A DNA stretch of 64,000 nucleotides from Polynucleobacter necessarius. Lineage in GTDB: Bacteria > Pseudomonadota > Gammaproteobacteria > Burkholderiales > Burkholderiaceae. Positions 30,036 to 41,865 of the stretch are shown in pieces (position 1 is the first letter of the stretch; every line of letters begins with the position of its first letter). The stretch covers positions 620,001 through 684,000 of the forward strand of contig LT606947.1 of NCBI GenBank assembly GCA_900095165.1. Reading direction: 5' to 3'. The notes beneath the pieces are model-generated. The model worked only from the letters and a program-made list of their open reading frames with translations, did no database searches and was not told where the DNA came from. The translations under genes and the position numbers were made by a program.

Positions 30036-32483
30036 TTAGTTTGCCTTGAGCTTTCCATTTTTTAGTCTTGGCTCTACAAAATGACCCTTGCGCGCGCGAT
30101 TACCCGCGAACGATTTCAGGGTTTTCGCATCAAGACTTAACTCGGTTGGCTTGCCAGCACGTCCAGCACCAGAATATGCAGCACCATCAGGACCAACCGC
30201 AATTGCAGACGCCAACTTCTCTTTGTCATCCAAGCCCATCAGAATTACCCCCTTACCGCCTGTTGGCAAACGCTTGAGCTCATCCAGTGGGAATACCAAC
30301 AACTTAGAGCTTTCAGATAAGCAGGCTACTTGCTTCATGCCAGCAATAACTTTAGCCGCCCCAAGAGGGGCATCACCACCTGGGAACTTGCTATCGATAC
30401 CAACGAAAGATTTACCAGCCTTATTACGGGTAGTCATATCTGCTACATTTGCAAGGAAGCCGTTGCCTGATCTTGTAGAAATGAGAACTAGATCATCCGG
30501 TTGACCGGCATAGTAAGCCACCATTTGTGAACCAGCAGCTAAGTTCACAAAGCTGGTCAATGGCGAACCATCACCGCGAGCTCCTGGCAACTCACTAACC
30601 GGTACCGTGTATACGCGGCCATCACTACCAAAACCTTGCATCACATCAACCGTACGGCACTCGAATGTTCCATAAAGAGCATCCCCCGCCTTGAAGCCAA
30701 ACTGAGTCGCATCATGCTCATGACCTTGGCGTACACGCACCCAGCCTTTTTGAGACACAATGACTGTTACCGGTTCATCCAATACCTTCGTTTCGGCAAC
30801 GGCGCGCTTATCTTTCTGAATCAAGGTACGACGATCATCACCAAAATCCTTCATGTCGGATTCAATTTCTTTGATGATGCGTTTACGCAGAACGGTATCG
30901 CTCTGTAACAAACCCTCAAGATCGTCGCGCTCAGATTTGAGCTCTTTCAACTCTTGCTCAATCTTGATACCCTCAAGTCGAGCCAACTGGCGCAAACGGA
31001 TATCCAAGATATCTTCTGCTTGGCGATCACTGAGCTTGAATTCTTTAATGAGATCAGCCTTAGGCTCATTGCTATTGCGAATGATCTTGATGACCTTATC
31101 AATATTCAGAAGAACGATTAAGCGCCCTTCTAAAATATGCATACGATCGTTTACCTTACCCAGGCGATGCTGAGTACGACGGGTAACAGTACCTACCCTG
31201 AAAGAAATCCACTCGGAAATAATCTCTTTGAGACCCTTTTGACGTGGACGACCATCAGTACTAATCATCACCAAGTTCATTGGCGCATTGGACTCCAATG
31301 AAGTATGGGCTAGCAATAAGTTCGCGAACTCATTGACATCAATATTTTTGCTCTTAGGCTCAAATACCAAACGCACAGCAGCATCTTTGCTAGACTCATC
31401 ACGCACACCATCAAGGACATTCAAGATGGTCGATTTGAGATTGTTCTGTTCTGGGGTTAAGGTCTTCTTGCCAACCTTGACCTTAGGATTAGTAATTTCT
31501 TCAATCTCTTGCAGTACGCGTTGCGATGAAGTGGATGGTGGCAATTCATTCACCACAATTTGCCACTGACCACGTGCCAATTCTTCGATAGACCAACGGG
31601 CACGTACTTTAAGACTACCGCGACCCGATTCATAGATTTGCGCAATCTCTGCTGGAGAAGAAATAATTTGACCGCCACCTGGATAGTCGGGGCCAGGCAT
31701 GATTTCTAGGAGTTCTGAAGTACTCATCTTCGGAGACTTCATCAGAGCAATAGCTGCGCTAGCTACTTCACGTAAATTATGTGAAGGAATCTCCGTCGCC
31801 ATACCTACGGCAATACCAGATGCGCCACTCAAAAGAACAAACGGCAAGCGCGCTGGCAACAACCTAGGCTCTTGGAAAGATCCGTCATAGTTCGGCGCAA
31901 AATCTACTGTACCTTCATCAATCTCACTCAGTAAGAGGCCAGCAATTTTGGTTAAACGTGCTTCGGTGTAACGCATTGCCGCCGCACCATCACCATCACG
32001 TGAGCCGAAGTTACCCTGACCATCGATCAGTGGATAGCGTAATGTGAAGCTCTGAGCAAGACGAACTAATGCGTCATAAGCAGATTGGTCACCGTGTGGG
32101 TGAAACTTACCCAATACATCACCCACAACACGAGCACTCTTCACTGGCTTAGCATCGGCACGCAAACCCATCTCACTCATCGAGAACAGAATACGGCGTT
32201 GAACTGGCTTTTGACCATCCGATACATCTGGCAAAGCGCGACCTTTAACTACGCTAATTGCGTAATCTAAATAAGCGCGCTCTGCATAGACTGCCAAGGT
32301 TAAGCTGTCTTTGTCATCCTCATTAAGTTCAACAATTTTGGGATCATGTGGATCCTTAGGGCCGCCCGCTTGAACAGCAATGGGCTCATCCACTTCAACG
32401 ATATTCATTTCAATAGGCTCTCCCGCAAACAAGTCTGCTTGATCATCTGAACCAGTAGCACCTAGAGTTTTTTTAGTAGTCAT
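30036..32483 (-). CDS. parC: DNA topoisomerase IV subunit A
   Basis: The breakage-reunion subunit that decatenates daughter chromosomes. It has 815 residues, with a 60-residue N-terminal extension before [19 protein letters not shown]. The active-site Tyr is Tyr172 in [11 protein letters not shown]. The C-terminal beta-pinwheel is shortened relative to GyrA and lacks a GyrA box, which supports ParC. The start shares one base with the parE stop (TAATG). Intact. Confidence 0.92.
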   Translation of the reverse strand: MTTKKTLGATGSDDQADLFAGEPIEMNIVEVDEPIAVQAGGPKDPHDPKIVELNEDDKDSLTLAVYAERAYLDYAISVVKGRALPDVSDGQKPVQRRILFSMSEMGLRADAKPVKSARVVGDVLGKFHPHGDQSAYDALVRLAQSFTLRYPLIDGQGNFGSRDGDGAAAMRYTEARLTKIAGLLLSEIDEGTVDFAPNYDGSFQEPRLLPARLPFVLLSGASGIAVGMATEIPSHNLREVASAAIALMKSPKMSTSELLEIMPGPDYPGGGQIISSPAEIAQIYESGRGSLKVRARWSIEELARGQWQIVVNELPPSTSSQRVLQEIEEITNPKVKVGKKTLTPEQNNLKSTILNVLDGVRDESSKDAAVRLVFEPKSKNIDVNEFANLLLAHTSLESNAPMNLVMISTDGRPRQKGLKEIISEWISFRVGTVTRRTQHRLGKVNDRMHILEGRLIVLLNIDKVIKIIRNSNEPKADLIKEFKLSDRQAEDILDIRLRQLARLEGIKIEQELKELKSERDDLEGLLQSDTVLRKRIIKEIESDMKDFGDDRRTLIQKDKRAVAETKVLDEPVTVIVSQKGWVRVRQGHEHDATQFGFKAGDALYGTFECRTVDVMQGFGSDGRVYTVPVSELPGARGDGSPLTSFVNLAAGSQMVAYYAGQPDDLVLISTRSGNGFLANVADMTTRNKAGKSFVGIDSKFPGGDAPLGAAKVIAGMKQVACLSESSKLLVFPLDELKRLPTGGKGVILMGLDDKEKLASAIAVGPDGAAYSGAGRAGKPTELSLDAKTLKSFAGNRARKGHFVEPRLKNGKLKAN

Positions 32484-34471
32484 TAGATATCCGCCTCCAC
32501 TTCATTACCGCGCTCTTCTAACCAATCACGACGCGCCCCGGATTCGGATTTACCCATCAACATGTCCATTGTTTTAATCGTTTCATCTTCTGTCCAGGTA
32601 CCCAATGTCACCGGCAAGAGGCGGCGGGTATCTGGATTCAAAGTGGTATCCCACAATTGCTCAGCACTCATTTCACCCAAACCCTTGAAGCGAGAAATCT
32701 GCCAAGCAGTTTCTTTAACGCCATCTTTGCGCAATTTATCTTCAATTGCCTGGAGTTCATTTACATCAAGTGCATAAATCTTTTGCGCTGGCTTTTTGCC
32801 GCGTGCTGGTGCATCCACCCTAAACAATGGTGGTCTTGAAATATGCACGCGACCCAACTCAATGAGTTTTGGGAAATGCTTGTAGAACAAGGTGAGCAGC
32901 AATACCTGAATATGTGCGCCATCGACGTCCGCATCAGACAAGATGCACACCTTGCCGTAACGCAAGTTCGATAAATCAGGTGTGTCATTAGCGCCATGCG
33001 GATCTACACCAATCGCAACGGCAATGTCATGCACTTCATTATTTGCAAACAAGCGATCGCGTTCTGCTTCCCAGGTATTAAGAACCTTGCCGCGCAAAGG
33101 CAAAATTGCTTGATATTCTTTATTACGACCCATCTTGGCTGAGCCGCCCGCTGAATCTCCCTCTACGAGGAAAATTTCATTCAGGCTAATGTCTTGACTC
33201 TCGCAGTCAGTTAACTTTCCAGGCAGAACCGCCACGCCAGAAGATTTTTTCTTCCCTACTTTTTGACCGGTACGGGTTCTTGCTTGGGCCTGCTTAATTA
33301 CTAAGTCAGCTAATTTACGACCGCAATCCACGTGTTCGTTAAGCCAAAACTCAAGCGCGGATTTAGCGTAGCCAGAGACCAGGCGTACTGCGTCTCTGGA
33401 ATTCAAACGCTCTTTAATTTGACCTTGGAACTGCGGGTCTAAAACTTTGGCCGACAAAATAAAGGAAGCGCGTGCAAACACATCCTCAGGCATGAGCTTC
33501 ACACCTTTAGGCTGCAAAGCATGCATCTCGATAAAACCCTTGACGGCATTAAAGAGGCCTTCACGCAAGCCGCTTTCATGGGTACCGCCCGCTGGAGTTG
33601 GAATCAAATTCACGTAACTCTCACGCACTGGCGGGCCATCTTCAGTCCAGGTCACTACCCACGCAGCGCCCTCGCCCTCAGCAAAGGAATCGTCATCACC
33701 ATTACCGGTAGCGTATTGCTCACCTTCAAATGGGGGGATGACTTCTGCGCCATGGCCTGCTTGAGCCATTGCTTCATTTAAATAACCGCGCAAGCCTTGG
33801 GCATATTGCCAAGTTTGACTCTCGCCAGACTTCTCTTGAATCAGGGTTACCTTTACGCCTGACAACAAGACTGCTTTAGAGCGCAAGAGGCGAATGAGTT
33901 CTGGCATCGGGATCGCAGCACTATCAAAGTACTTACCATCAGGCCATGCACGAACGCGAGTCCCATGTGATTTATCTTCTTTACCAGCAACACTTGTTTT
34001 AAGCTTTTCGATGACCTTGCCATCGGCAAAAGTTAAAGTAGACACTTGGCCTTCACGCCATACCGTGACTTCAAGTCGTTTAGATAAGGCGTTCGTTACC
34101 GAAACACCAACTCCGTGCAAACCACCAGAGAATGCATAGGCACCGCCAGTGCCTTTTTCAAACTTACCGCCAGCATGGAGTTGGGTAAAGACGATTTCTA
34201 CAACTGGTAGCTTCTCAGTAGGATGCATTCCCACCGGAATTCCACGGCCGTCGTCCTCCACGCTGACACTACTATCGGTATGCAAAGTTACGATAATTTG
34301 CTTACCAAACCCACCTAAAGCTTCGTCCGAAGCGTTATCGAGCACTTCTTGAATGATGTGCAAAGGGTTGTCGGTGCGGGTGTACATTCCCGGCCGCTGA
34401 CGGATGGGTTCGAGTCCTTTTAAGACCTGAATCGATGATTCGCTGTATTCGGATGTTTTACGTGTAGCCAT
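32483..34471 (-). CDS. parE: DNA topoisomerase IV subunit B
   Basis: The ATPase subunit of topoisomerase IV. The 662 residues show a GHKL ATPase ([36 protein letters not shown]), a transducer domain, and the TOPRIM motifs EGDSAGGSA and DADVDGAHI. Length suits ParE rather than the longer GyrB. First gene of a parE-parC operon. Intact. Confidence 0.93.
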   Translation of the reverse strand: MATRKTSEYSESSIQVLKGLEPIRQRPGMYTRTDNPLHIIQEVLDNASDEALGGFGKQIIVTLHTDSSVSVEDDGRGIPVGMHPTEKLPVVEIVFTQLHAGGKFEKGTGGAYAFSGGLHGVGVSVTNALSKRLEVTVWREGQVSTLTFADGKVIEKLKTSVAGKEDKSHGTRVRAWPDGKYFDSAAIPMPELIRLLRSKAVLLSGVKVTLIQEKSGESQTWQYAQGLRGYLNEAMAQAGHGAEVIPPFEGEQYATGNGDDDSFAEGEGAAWVVTWTEDGPPVRESYVNLIPTPAGGTHESGLREGLFNAVKGFIEMHALQPKGVKLMPEDVFARASFILSAKVLDPQFQGQIKERLNSRDAVRLVSGYAKSALEFWLNEHVDCGRKLADLVIKQAQARTRTGQKVGKKKSSGVAVLPGKLTDCESQDISLNEIFLVEGDSAGGSAKMGRNKEYQAILPLRGKVLNTWEAERDRLFANNEVHDIAVAIGVDPHGANDTPDLSNLRYGKVCILSDADVDGAHIQVLLLTLFYKHFPKLIELGRVHISRPPLFRVDAPARGKKPAQKIYALDVNELQAIEDKLRKDGVKETAWQISRFKGLGEMSAEQLWDTTLNPDTRRLLPVTLGTWTEDETIKTMDMLMGKSESGARRDWLEERGNEVEADI

Positions 34472-34549
34472 GCGGGCAAATTGTAGTCATGTGTAAAGCA
34501 AAACCCGAATTTTCTTGAATTACCCCTTTATTCATGCCAAAATTGGCAG

Positions 34550-35751
34550 ATGGGAGCCTTAAGTCATATTCGCGTTTTAGACCTCAGCCGTGTGCTTGCC
34601 GGCCCGTGGTGCGCACAAAACCTCGCCGACCTCGGCGCAGACGTCATTAAAGTGGAGCGCCCAGGCGTTGGGGCCCTTCCTTTGTAAAGGATGCCCAAGG
34701 CAATGACACGCTAGAAACGGCCTATTTCATCTGTATTAATCGCAATAAGCGCTCCATTACGGTCGATATCAGCAAGCCTGAGGGCCAAGAAATCATTCGC
34801 CAGCTCGCCAAAGAGTCTGAAGTGGTCATTGAAAACTATAAGGTTGGTGATCTAGCCAAATATGGCTTAGATTATGAAAGCTTTAAAAAGGTTAAATCTG
34901 ACCTAATTTACTGCTCCATTACGGGATTTGGACAAAATGGCCCCTATGCTCATCGCCCAGGTTACGACTTCATCATCCAGGGTATGGGTGGTTTTATGAG
35001 CGTGACTGGTGAGGCGGATGACTTTCCAGGGGCCAGCCCGCAAAAAGCTGGCGTAGCGATAGCCGATATCTTTACGGGCATGTATGCCAGCACGGCAATC
35101 TTGGCGGCAGTAGTCCATCGCGATCAGACAGGGCAAGGTCAATACATCGATATGGCCCTTTTAGACACTCAAATTGCAGTCATGGCCAATGTTTCCAGCG
35201 CCTATTTATGCTCGGATAAAGTTCCCCGTCGCTGGGGTAATGCCTCACCCATCATCGCCCCTTACTAAACCTTTCCAACCTCAGATGGATGGATGATTGT
35301 GGCCGTCGGCAACGATGGTCAATTCAAGCACTTTGTCACTGCGGGTGGCGAAGCTCATTTAGCGGAGAACTCGCTCTATGTTAACAACCCTCTGCGAGTA
35401 GAAAATCGTAAGTCATTGATTTTATTACTAGAAGTGATGACTCGACGCAAAACTAAGGCAGAGTGGATAAGCCTGTTAGAGGCAGCAAACGTACCCTGTG
35501 GCCCCATCAATAACTTCGAGGAAGTCTTTGATAACGAGCAAGTTAAGGCGCGCGACGTCCAAATTGACGTTCCACACCCTACAGCCGGCAATATGAAGCT
35601 TGTGGGTAGCCCGATGCGACTTTCAGAAACACCTGTTGAGGTTCGTATGGCTCCTCCGACCTTGGGTCAGCATACGAATGAGATTCTGAAGGAGCGCCTG
35701 AGCCTGGAACCACAGGCCATCGCCGCCCTTCAAGAAAAAGGCATTATTTAA
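34550..35751 (+). pseudogene. CaiB/BaiF family (class III) CoA-transferase, two lesions
   Basis: Moves CoA between carboxylic acids. The frame from ATG 34550 reads [34 protein letters not shown] and then breaks. The family's GDDTRxWGP segment is missing about 19 bases between two GG copies, and [12 protein letters not shown] resumes in another frame. Further on, IIAPY is followed by TAA (35266-35268) where CAA (Gln) is expected. The frame then continues TFPTSDGWMIVAVGNDGQF to 35751. A deletion plus a nonsense change make this a clear pseudogene. The next gene is an MFS carrier, so the pair may once have handled an organic acid. Confidence 0.9.
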
Positions 35752-35755
35752 CCCA

Positions 35756-36976
35756 ATGCCATCGAGCCATTCAAGTCAAAAGTTATCACTTAAACAAGTG
35801 CTGATTTTTGGCGGGCTGATGGTTACCTTCTCCATGGGGATACGCCATGGTTTTGGCCTCTTCAATTTACTCATTACTTCAGCCAATGGTTGGGGGCGAG
35901 AAACTTTTGCGCTACAGAATTTGATTTGGGGTGCAGTTCAACCCATTACTGGAGCACTAGCCGATCGTTATGGCGCACTCAAAATCATGATCGCCGGTGG
36001 TGGGCTTTATGCACTTGGTTTAGTGGGCATGGCGATCTCCACCGATGCCTTGAGCTTTTCATTAGCTGGTGGATTGCTGATTGGTCTTGCGCAAACTGCG
36101 ACAACCTATAGCGTGGTCTACGGAATCTTAGGTCGCAACGTTGCCACAAAAAAACGGGTGTGGGCAATGGGCATTGCAGCAGCCGCAGGATCATTTGGAC
36201 AGTTCCTGATGATTCCGGTTGAGCAAGGTTTCCTCAGCAGCTTTGGCGCCAACGATGCGCTACTCATGTTGGCGCTGATGGCCAGCTTAATGATTCCGAT
36301 TGCGTTTATGTTGCGCGAATCCAAAGTAAGTAATTCGCAGCAAGCGAACGATCAAACAATTAAGCAAGCTCTAAAAGAAGCTGTCGGCAATCCTAGTTTT
36401 CGATTGCTTACCTTAGGTTATTTTGTGTGCGGATTTCAAGTTGTGTTTATCGCAGTTCATTTGGCACCCTACCTCAAAGATTTATCCAAGATTTATCCCG
36501 ATGTTGGTGCGCCAGCGGTAGCGACGACTGCGCTGGCATTAATTGGCTTATTCAATATTTTTGGCACCTATAGCGCTGGAATACTGGGCCAACGCTTTCC
36601 TAAACGCTACCTACTATCGGGCATCTACATCCTTAGGTCTGTTGCCATTATGGCTTTTGTTTGGCTACCACTCAGCCCAACATCTACCTACATCTTTGCA
36701 GCCATCATGGGCTTCCTTTGGCTATCCACCATCCCCTTGACCAATGCTATCGTAGCGCAGATCTTTGGCGTTAAATATCTCATCATGCTTTCTGGCTTGG
36801 TGTTCTTCTCACATCAATTGGGCAGCTTCTGCGGCGCTTATTTCGGTGGCTACTTATTTGATCGCACTGGTTCCTATTTGATTGTTTGGAATATCGCGAT
36901 TGCCTTAGGCGTGTTTGCATTTTTTGTCAACTTGCCAGTGAAAGAGCGTGCGATTCATCGTGCTGCTCTCGCCTAA
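35756..36976 (+). CDS. MFS transporter, oxalate/formate antiporter-like
   Basis: The 406 residues form about twelve membrane helices with MFS signatures (GALADRYGALKIMIAGG after helix 2). The early segment GWGRETFALQNLIWGAVQ appears to lack about four residues that relatives have between TFAL and QNL (typically TFSLALAVQN). This would be an in-frame 12-base deletion at the helix 2 entry, so function may be impaired although the frame is open. It starts 5 bases after the dead CoA-transferase. The substrate is probably a small carboxylate. Confidence 0.75.
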   Translation: MPSSHSSQKLSLKQVLIFGGLMVTFSMGIRHGFGLFNLLITSANGWGRETFALQNLIWGAVQPITGALADRYGALKIMIAGGGLYALGLVGMAISTDALSFSLAGGLLIGLAQTATTYSVVYGILGRNVATKKRVWAMGIAAAAGSFGQFLMIPVEQGFLSSFGANDALLMLALMASLMIPIAFMLRESKVSNSQQANDQTIKQALKEAVGNPSFRLLTLGYFVCGFQVVFIAVHLAPYLKDLSKIYPDVGAPAVATTALALIGLFNIFGTYSAGILGQRFPKRYLLSGIYILRSVAIMAFVWLPLSPTSTYIFAAIMGFLWLSTIPLTNAIVAQIFGVKYLIMLSGLVFFSHQLGSFCGAYFGGYLFDRTGSYLIVWNIAIALGVFAFFVNLPVKERAIHRAALA

Positions 36977-36982
36977 GACAAC

Positions 36983-37123
36983 ATGCAAGCAAAACTACGT
37001 TTCCCGCAATGTCTCCTATATCCATTTGTAATCATAATTTTGGGAATGATTTTTTTCTCCTACTTTGCACCGGACATGATGGTTGCCATCACCAATTCAG
37101 TATGGGCAATGTGTGGCTGGTAA
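36983..37123 (+). CDS. 46-residue single-pass membrane protein
   Basis: An ATG at 36983, 6 bases after the MFS stop, opens a 47-codon frame: basic start MQAKLRFPQ, one hydrophobic helix (YPFVIIILGMIFFSYFA), then DMMVAITNSVWAMCGW. The composition and its position directly behind a transporter suggest a small membrane partner. No ribosome site is strong. Function unknown. Comparison with relatives would show whether it is conserved. Confidence 0.5.
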   Translation: MQAKLRFPQCLLYPFVIIILGMIFFSYFAPDMMVAITNSVWAMCGW

Positions 37124-37184
37124 TCAGTGGATAATGTTTCAAGCTTTAACATCTTTTTAAAAAATAGTTTTTTATTTTTTAATT

Positions 37185-37259
37185 CTCGCCGTAGCACAAT
37201 GGATAGTGCACATGCCTCCTAAGCGTGGGATACAGGTTCGATTCCTGTCGGCGGGACCA
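37185..37259 (+). tRNA. tRNA-Arg (CCT)
   Basis: A 75-base cloverleaf: acceptor CTCGCCG / CGGCGGG, D-stem GCAC / GTGC, anticodon stem CATGC / GCGTG with loop CTCCTAA (anticodon CCT, reads AGG), T-arm ACAGG-TTCGATT-CCTGT, encoded CCA. A very A/T-rich stretch precedes it. Confidence 0.95.
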
Positions 37260-37275
37260 CTCCCGAATAAAAAAC

Positions 37276-37298
37276 TTATCCACAGGTTTTGTGGATAA
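37276..37298. promoter_or_regulatory. inverted pair of perfect DnaA boxes
   Basis: TTATCCACA (37276-37284) and its reverse complement TGTGGATAA (37290-37298) are separated by five bases, 17 bases after tRNA-Arg. A one-mismatch copy AGTGGATAA lies at 37126-37134. It could be a DnaA-binding site, or a hairpin that ends the tRNA transcript, although no U-run follows. Confidence 0.5.
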
Positions 37299-37472
37299 AT
37301 GCTCGAAAGTTTTCGTAAGTCGTAGATTTGTATAGAGTGACCTAGCTTGCTTAAATTATGAGCATCCGCCTCCGACAAAAATATAAGTAAAGATCTGTTG
37401 ACAATTGAAATTCGTTTATAGATTTTTAGACTACTTTTTTCAGTATTTTTTAATTTCTCTTACACTGAGAGC

Positions 37473-38312
37473 ATGTATAAGCTCACCACCAGCACGATTG
37501 CCTCTCTTGAGGAGATGCTCCAAAACACGGCAAAATCAGCTCCACAAGATTATTTACCCATCCATTTTCTGGGGGGAGCTGCCTCTGGACAGGTCATTGG
37601 ACACCTAAATCCGGATTTCATCTCTTATTTACAGGAATCCTTGGCCAAAAATCCAATCTCCCACGTAGAAATGGGTCACGATCGCCTGACTATTCGCCAT
37701 GCAAGACCTGTGGCACTCTCGGAAAGCTTGGCGAAATTGGCTGATCGTATGCACCAAGGTGGCTTTATTCCGGGCTGGCGACATGAAGATTTCGCCTGGA
37801 TTGACCAAAATGGGCATGAATATTTCCGTTTAGAGCGCTCTGCCTTCCGTACTTTTGGCTTTCGCAGCATGGCAACCCACATTAATGGCTATACCAAGAC
37901 AGGCAACCTTTGGCTTGGACGTCGGAGCGAAACTAAGCCCACTGACCCAGGACGACTGGATAACCTAGCTGCTGGCGGTATTGGGGCCAATGAAACCCCT
38001 TTGGTAAGCGCCCGCAGGGAATTATGGGAAGAAGCCGGTGCTCCACCCCAGATTTCTGATCAAATTGAGCCGGTGGGCCGCATTCATATGCGCCGACCCA
38101 TTCCAGGAAGAGGTTTTCATGATGAGCAGCTGTATGTCTACGATCTACAGCTAGCGGACAACTTTGTTCCCACCAATCATGACGGCGAAGTCAGCGGTTT
38201 TATTGAAATCTCGCTTTCAGAGGCTGCAGCCCGGATTCTTGCTGATGAATTCACTAGCGATGCCGCATTTGTGACGGCAGATTTCATTTTGCGCAATACC
38301 AGGGCGAGCTAG
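37473..38312 (+). CDS. DUF4743 Nudix hydrolase (Tnr3/NUDT20-like)
   Basis: The 279 residues have an N-terminal DUF4743 domain (about 1-120) and a Nudix domain with GGIGANETPLVSARRELWEEAG at about 170-192 (Nudix box GX5EX7REUXEEXGU, well kept). Eukaryotic relatives (Tnr3 C-terminal part, Nudt20/24) hydrolyse oxidised, toxic thiamine diphosphate derivatives. The gene lies directly upstream of the TPP riboswitch and thi operon, which supports a thiamine-damage role. Intact although the pathway next door is dead. The 213 bases before it hold the DnaA boxes and A/T-rich DNA only. Confidence 0.8.
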   Translation: MYKLTTSTIASLEEMLQNTAKSAPQDYLPIHFLGGAASGQVIGHLNPDFISYLQESLAKNPISHVEMGHDRLTIRHARPVALSESLAKLADRMHQGGFIPGWRHEDFAWIDQNGHEYFRLERSAFRTFGFRSMATHINGYTKTGNLWLGRRSETKPTDPGRLDNLAAGGIGANETPLVSARRELWEEAGAPPQISDQIEPVGRIHMRRPIPGRGFHDEQLYVYDLQLADNFVPTNHDGEVSGFIEISLSEAAARILADEFTSDAAFVTADFILRNTRAS

Positions 38313-38398
38313 ACTCCCTCCTAAACCGAGCCACCCTTCACCACTTGACTTTGATCACCCAGCTTGTTGTGAATTCGTGGTTAAATGAGTTCTAAGGA

Positions 38399-38492
38399 TG
38401 AAACAGAGGTGCCCTGATGATGATTTTTACTGTGAGGCGCTGAGAAAGACCCTATAACCCGATCCAGGTAATGCTGGCGTGGGGAGTTTTCC
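38399..38492 (+). ncRNA. TPP riboswitch (THI element)
   Basis: Conserved thi-box parts occur in order: GAGGTGCC (38406-38413), CGCTGAGAAAGACCC, then CCCGATCCAGGTAATGC and TGGCGTGGGGA (to 38487), with an A-rich/T-rich P1 pair at the ends. It sits about 50 bases before the thiC start. The aptamer core shows no evident damage although the downstream thiC is broken. Confidence 0.93.
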
Positions 38493-38515
38493 ATCAGACC
38501 GTCACCCGGTTTCGT

Positions 38516-38540
38516 CCATCTAATTACAGTCAGGAGATGG
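38516..38540 (+). promoter_or_regulatory. possible Shine-Dalgarno-sequestering stem for thiC
   Basis: CCATCT (38516-38521) can pair with AGATGG (38535-38540), burying the CAGGAG ribosome site (38531-38536) of the thiC start at 38543. This would suit a translational expression platform of the TPP riboswitch. Pairing is by eye. Confidence 0.4.
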
Positions 38541-38542
38541 AC

Positions 38543-40481
<1,939 letters not shown>

Positions 40482-41633
40482 GTGACTAGCGCATTCTCAA
40501 ACGGCAAATACGCCATCGTTGGCGTCGGCCTCATGGGGCGGTTGCTAGCGGTCGCGCTTGCCAAGCGAGGCGCTCATGTTGAACTGTTTGAGAAAGGCGG
40601 TTCAGATGCCGCCAATTCAGCCGCGCGTATTGCTGCTGCAATGCTTGCTCCACTTGCGGAATCTGCTATTACCGAAGATAACGTCGTGCGTATGGGTATT
40701 CATAGCCTGCCACGCTGGAAGCAACTGATCGATGAATTAGCAAAGCCCGTATTCTTTCAACAGGATGGCACTTTGATTTTATGGCATCGACAAGATGCTA
40801 GCGATGCTGAACGTTTTGCCTCTCACCTTGAGAGAAATTGCGATCGCAATCAGGTGCTTTCCAGGCCGATTCATTTGGATACCCAATCTCTGATAGAAAT
40901 AGAGTCCGGTGTTGCTGATCGCTTTACTCAAGGCCTCTATCTTCCCAATGAAAGTCAACTAGATAATCGTCAAATACTAGAGGCTTTGTTAGCTGAACTG
41001 TCTTTGATGAAGGTGCCGTGTCATTGGAATCAATCGGCTGATCCTGAGCAGCTCCGCAATAAGGAGCATGGCTTTGATTGGGTTATCGATTGTCGCGGCT
41101 TGGGTGCTAAGGATTCCTGGAAACAGTTTGGTGATGATACAAAAAATTTGCGTGGCGTTCGTGGCGAAGTCATTCGCTTGCATGCGCCCGAAGTCAAATT
41201 ACGTCGCCCTACTCGCTTAATTCATCCACGCTACCCAATTTATATCGCCCCAAAAGAAGATGATGTCTATGTTGTTGGTGCAACAGAAATTGAATCCGAG
41301 GATTTATCTCCTATGAGTGTGCGCTCTGCCATGGAATTACTCAGCGCAGCCTATACAGTACACGGTGGATTTGCCGAAGCACGCATTTTAGAAATGGCAA
41401 CACAGCGCCGCCCCACGCTCAAAGATAACTTGCCAGAAATTTCGCTTGATCAAAAAACCAATCAGGCCGACTTCATGATGATCAATGGCCTCTATCGCCA
41501 TGGCTTCATGATCTCTCCAGCCATTCTGGATTGCGCATTAGAGGTATTAAGTTCAGGATCCAGTCCCACCGCAATTGAATTAGGATTAGAGGTATCAGGC
41601 TTAACACATCAGGAGCTGACTGCATGCGCATAA
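40482..41633 (+). CDS. thiO: glycine oxidase ThiO (FAD-dependent)
   Basis: Oxidises glycine to the imine used for thiazole synthesis. The 383 residues start with GTG directly after the thiC stop. The FAD motif is VGVGLMGRLLAVALAKRGAHVELFEKG, and the C-terminal DAO end is YRHGFMISPAILD. The open frame is intact and overlaps thiS by 10 bases. With thiC, thiG and thiE broken around it, selection on it is probably relaxed. Confidence 0.88.
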   Translation: MTSAFSNGKYAIVGVGLMGRLLAVALAKRGAHVELFEKGGSDAANSAARIAAAMLAPLAESAITEDNVVRMGIHSLPRWKQLIDELAKPVFFQQDGTLILWHRQDASDAERFASHLERNCDRNQVLSRPIHLDTQSLIEIESGVADRFTQGLYLPNESQLDNRQILEALLAELSLMKVPCHWNQSADPEQLRNKEHGFDWVIDCRGLGAKDSWKQFGDDTKNLRGVRGEVIRLHAPEVKLRRPTRLIHPRYPIYIAPKEDDVYVVGATEIESEDLSPMSVRSAMELLSAAYTVHGGFAEARILEMATQRRPTLKDNLPEISLDQKTNQADFMMINGLYRHGFMISPAILDCALEVLSSGSSPTAIELGLEVSGLTHQELTACA

Positions 41634-41821
41634 TGGTCAACCAAGTTGCTCAAGAAGTTCCAGATAACAGCACGATTGATGATGTTCTATTACTCATTGA
41701 TGCAAAGCCGCCATTTGCCGTCGCCATCAATTATGAATTCGTTCCTAAGACTAGGCATGCGGAAGAAGTTTTGTGTGAAGGCGATGAAATGAAAGTTATT
41801 GCGCCGGTTACTGGCGGCTAG
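41624..41821 (+). CDS. thiS: sulfur carrier protein ThiS
   Basis: A 65-residue ubiquitin-like sulfur carrier that ends in the diagnostic Gly-Gly (VIAPVTGG) to be thiocarboxylated. The ATG overlaps the thiO end. MRIMVNQVAQEVPDNSTIDDVL is the usual beta-grasp start. Intact in frame, but its acceptor ThiG is broken. Confidence 0.9.
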   Translation: MRIMVNQVAQEVPDNSTIDDVLLLIDAKPPFAVAINYEFVPKTRHAEEVLCEGDEMKVIAPVTGG

Positions 41822-41865
41822 CTTATCTACGAATAAAGAAATCAATACATAAGTATTCTATTTAC

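Noticed and set aside
37126-37298. Chromosome replication origin at the DnaA boxes.
   Set aside because: Only two perfect boxes, no dnaA, dnaN or gidA nearby, and no clear unwinding element beyond a short A/T run.
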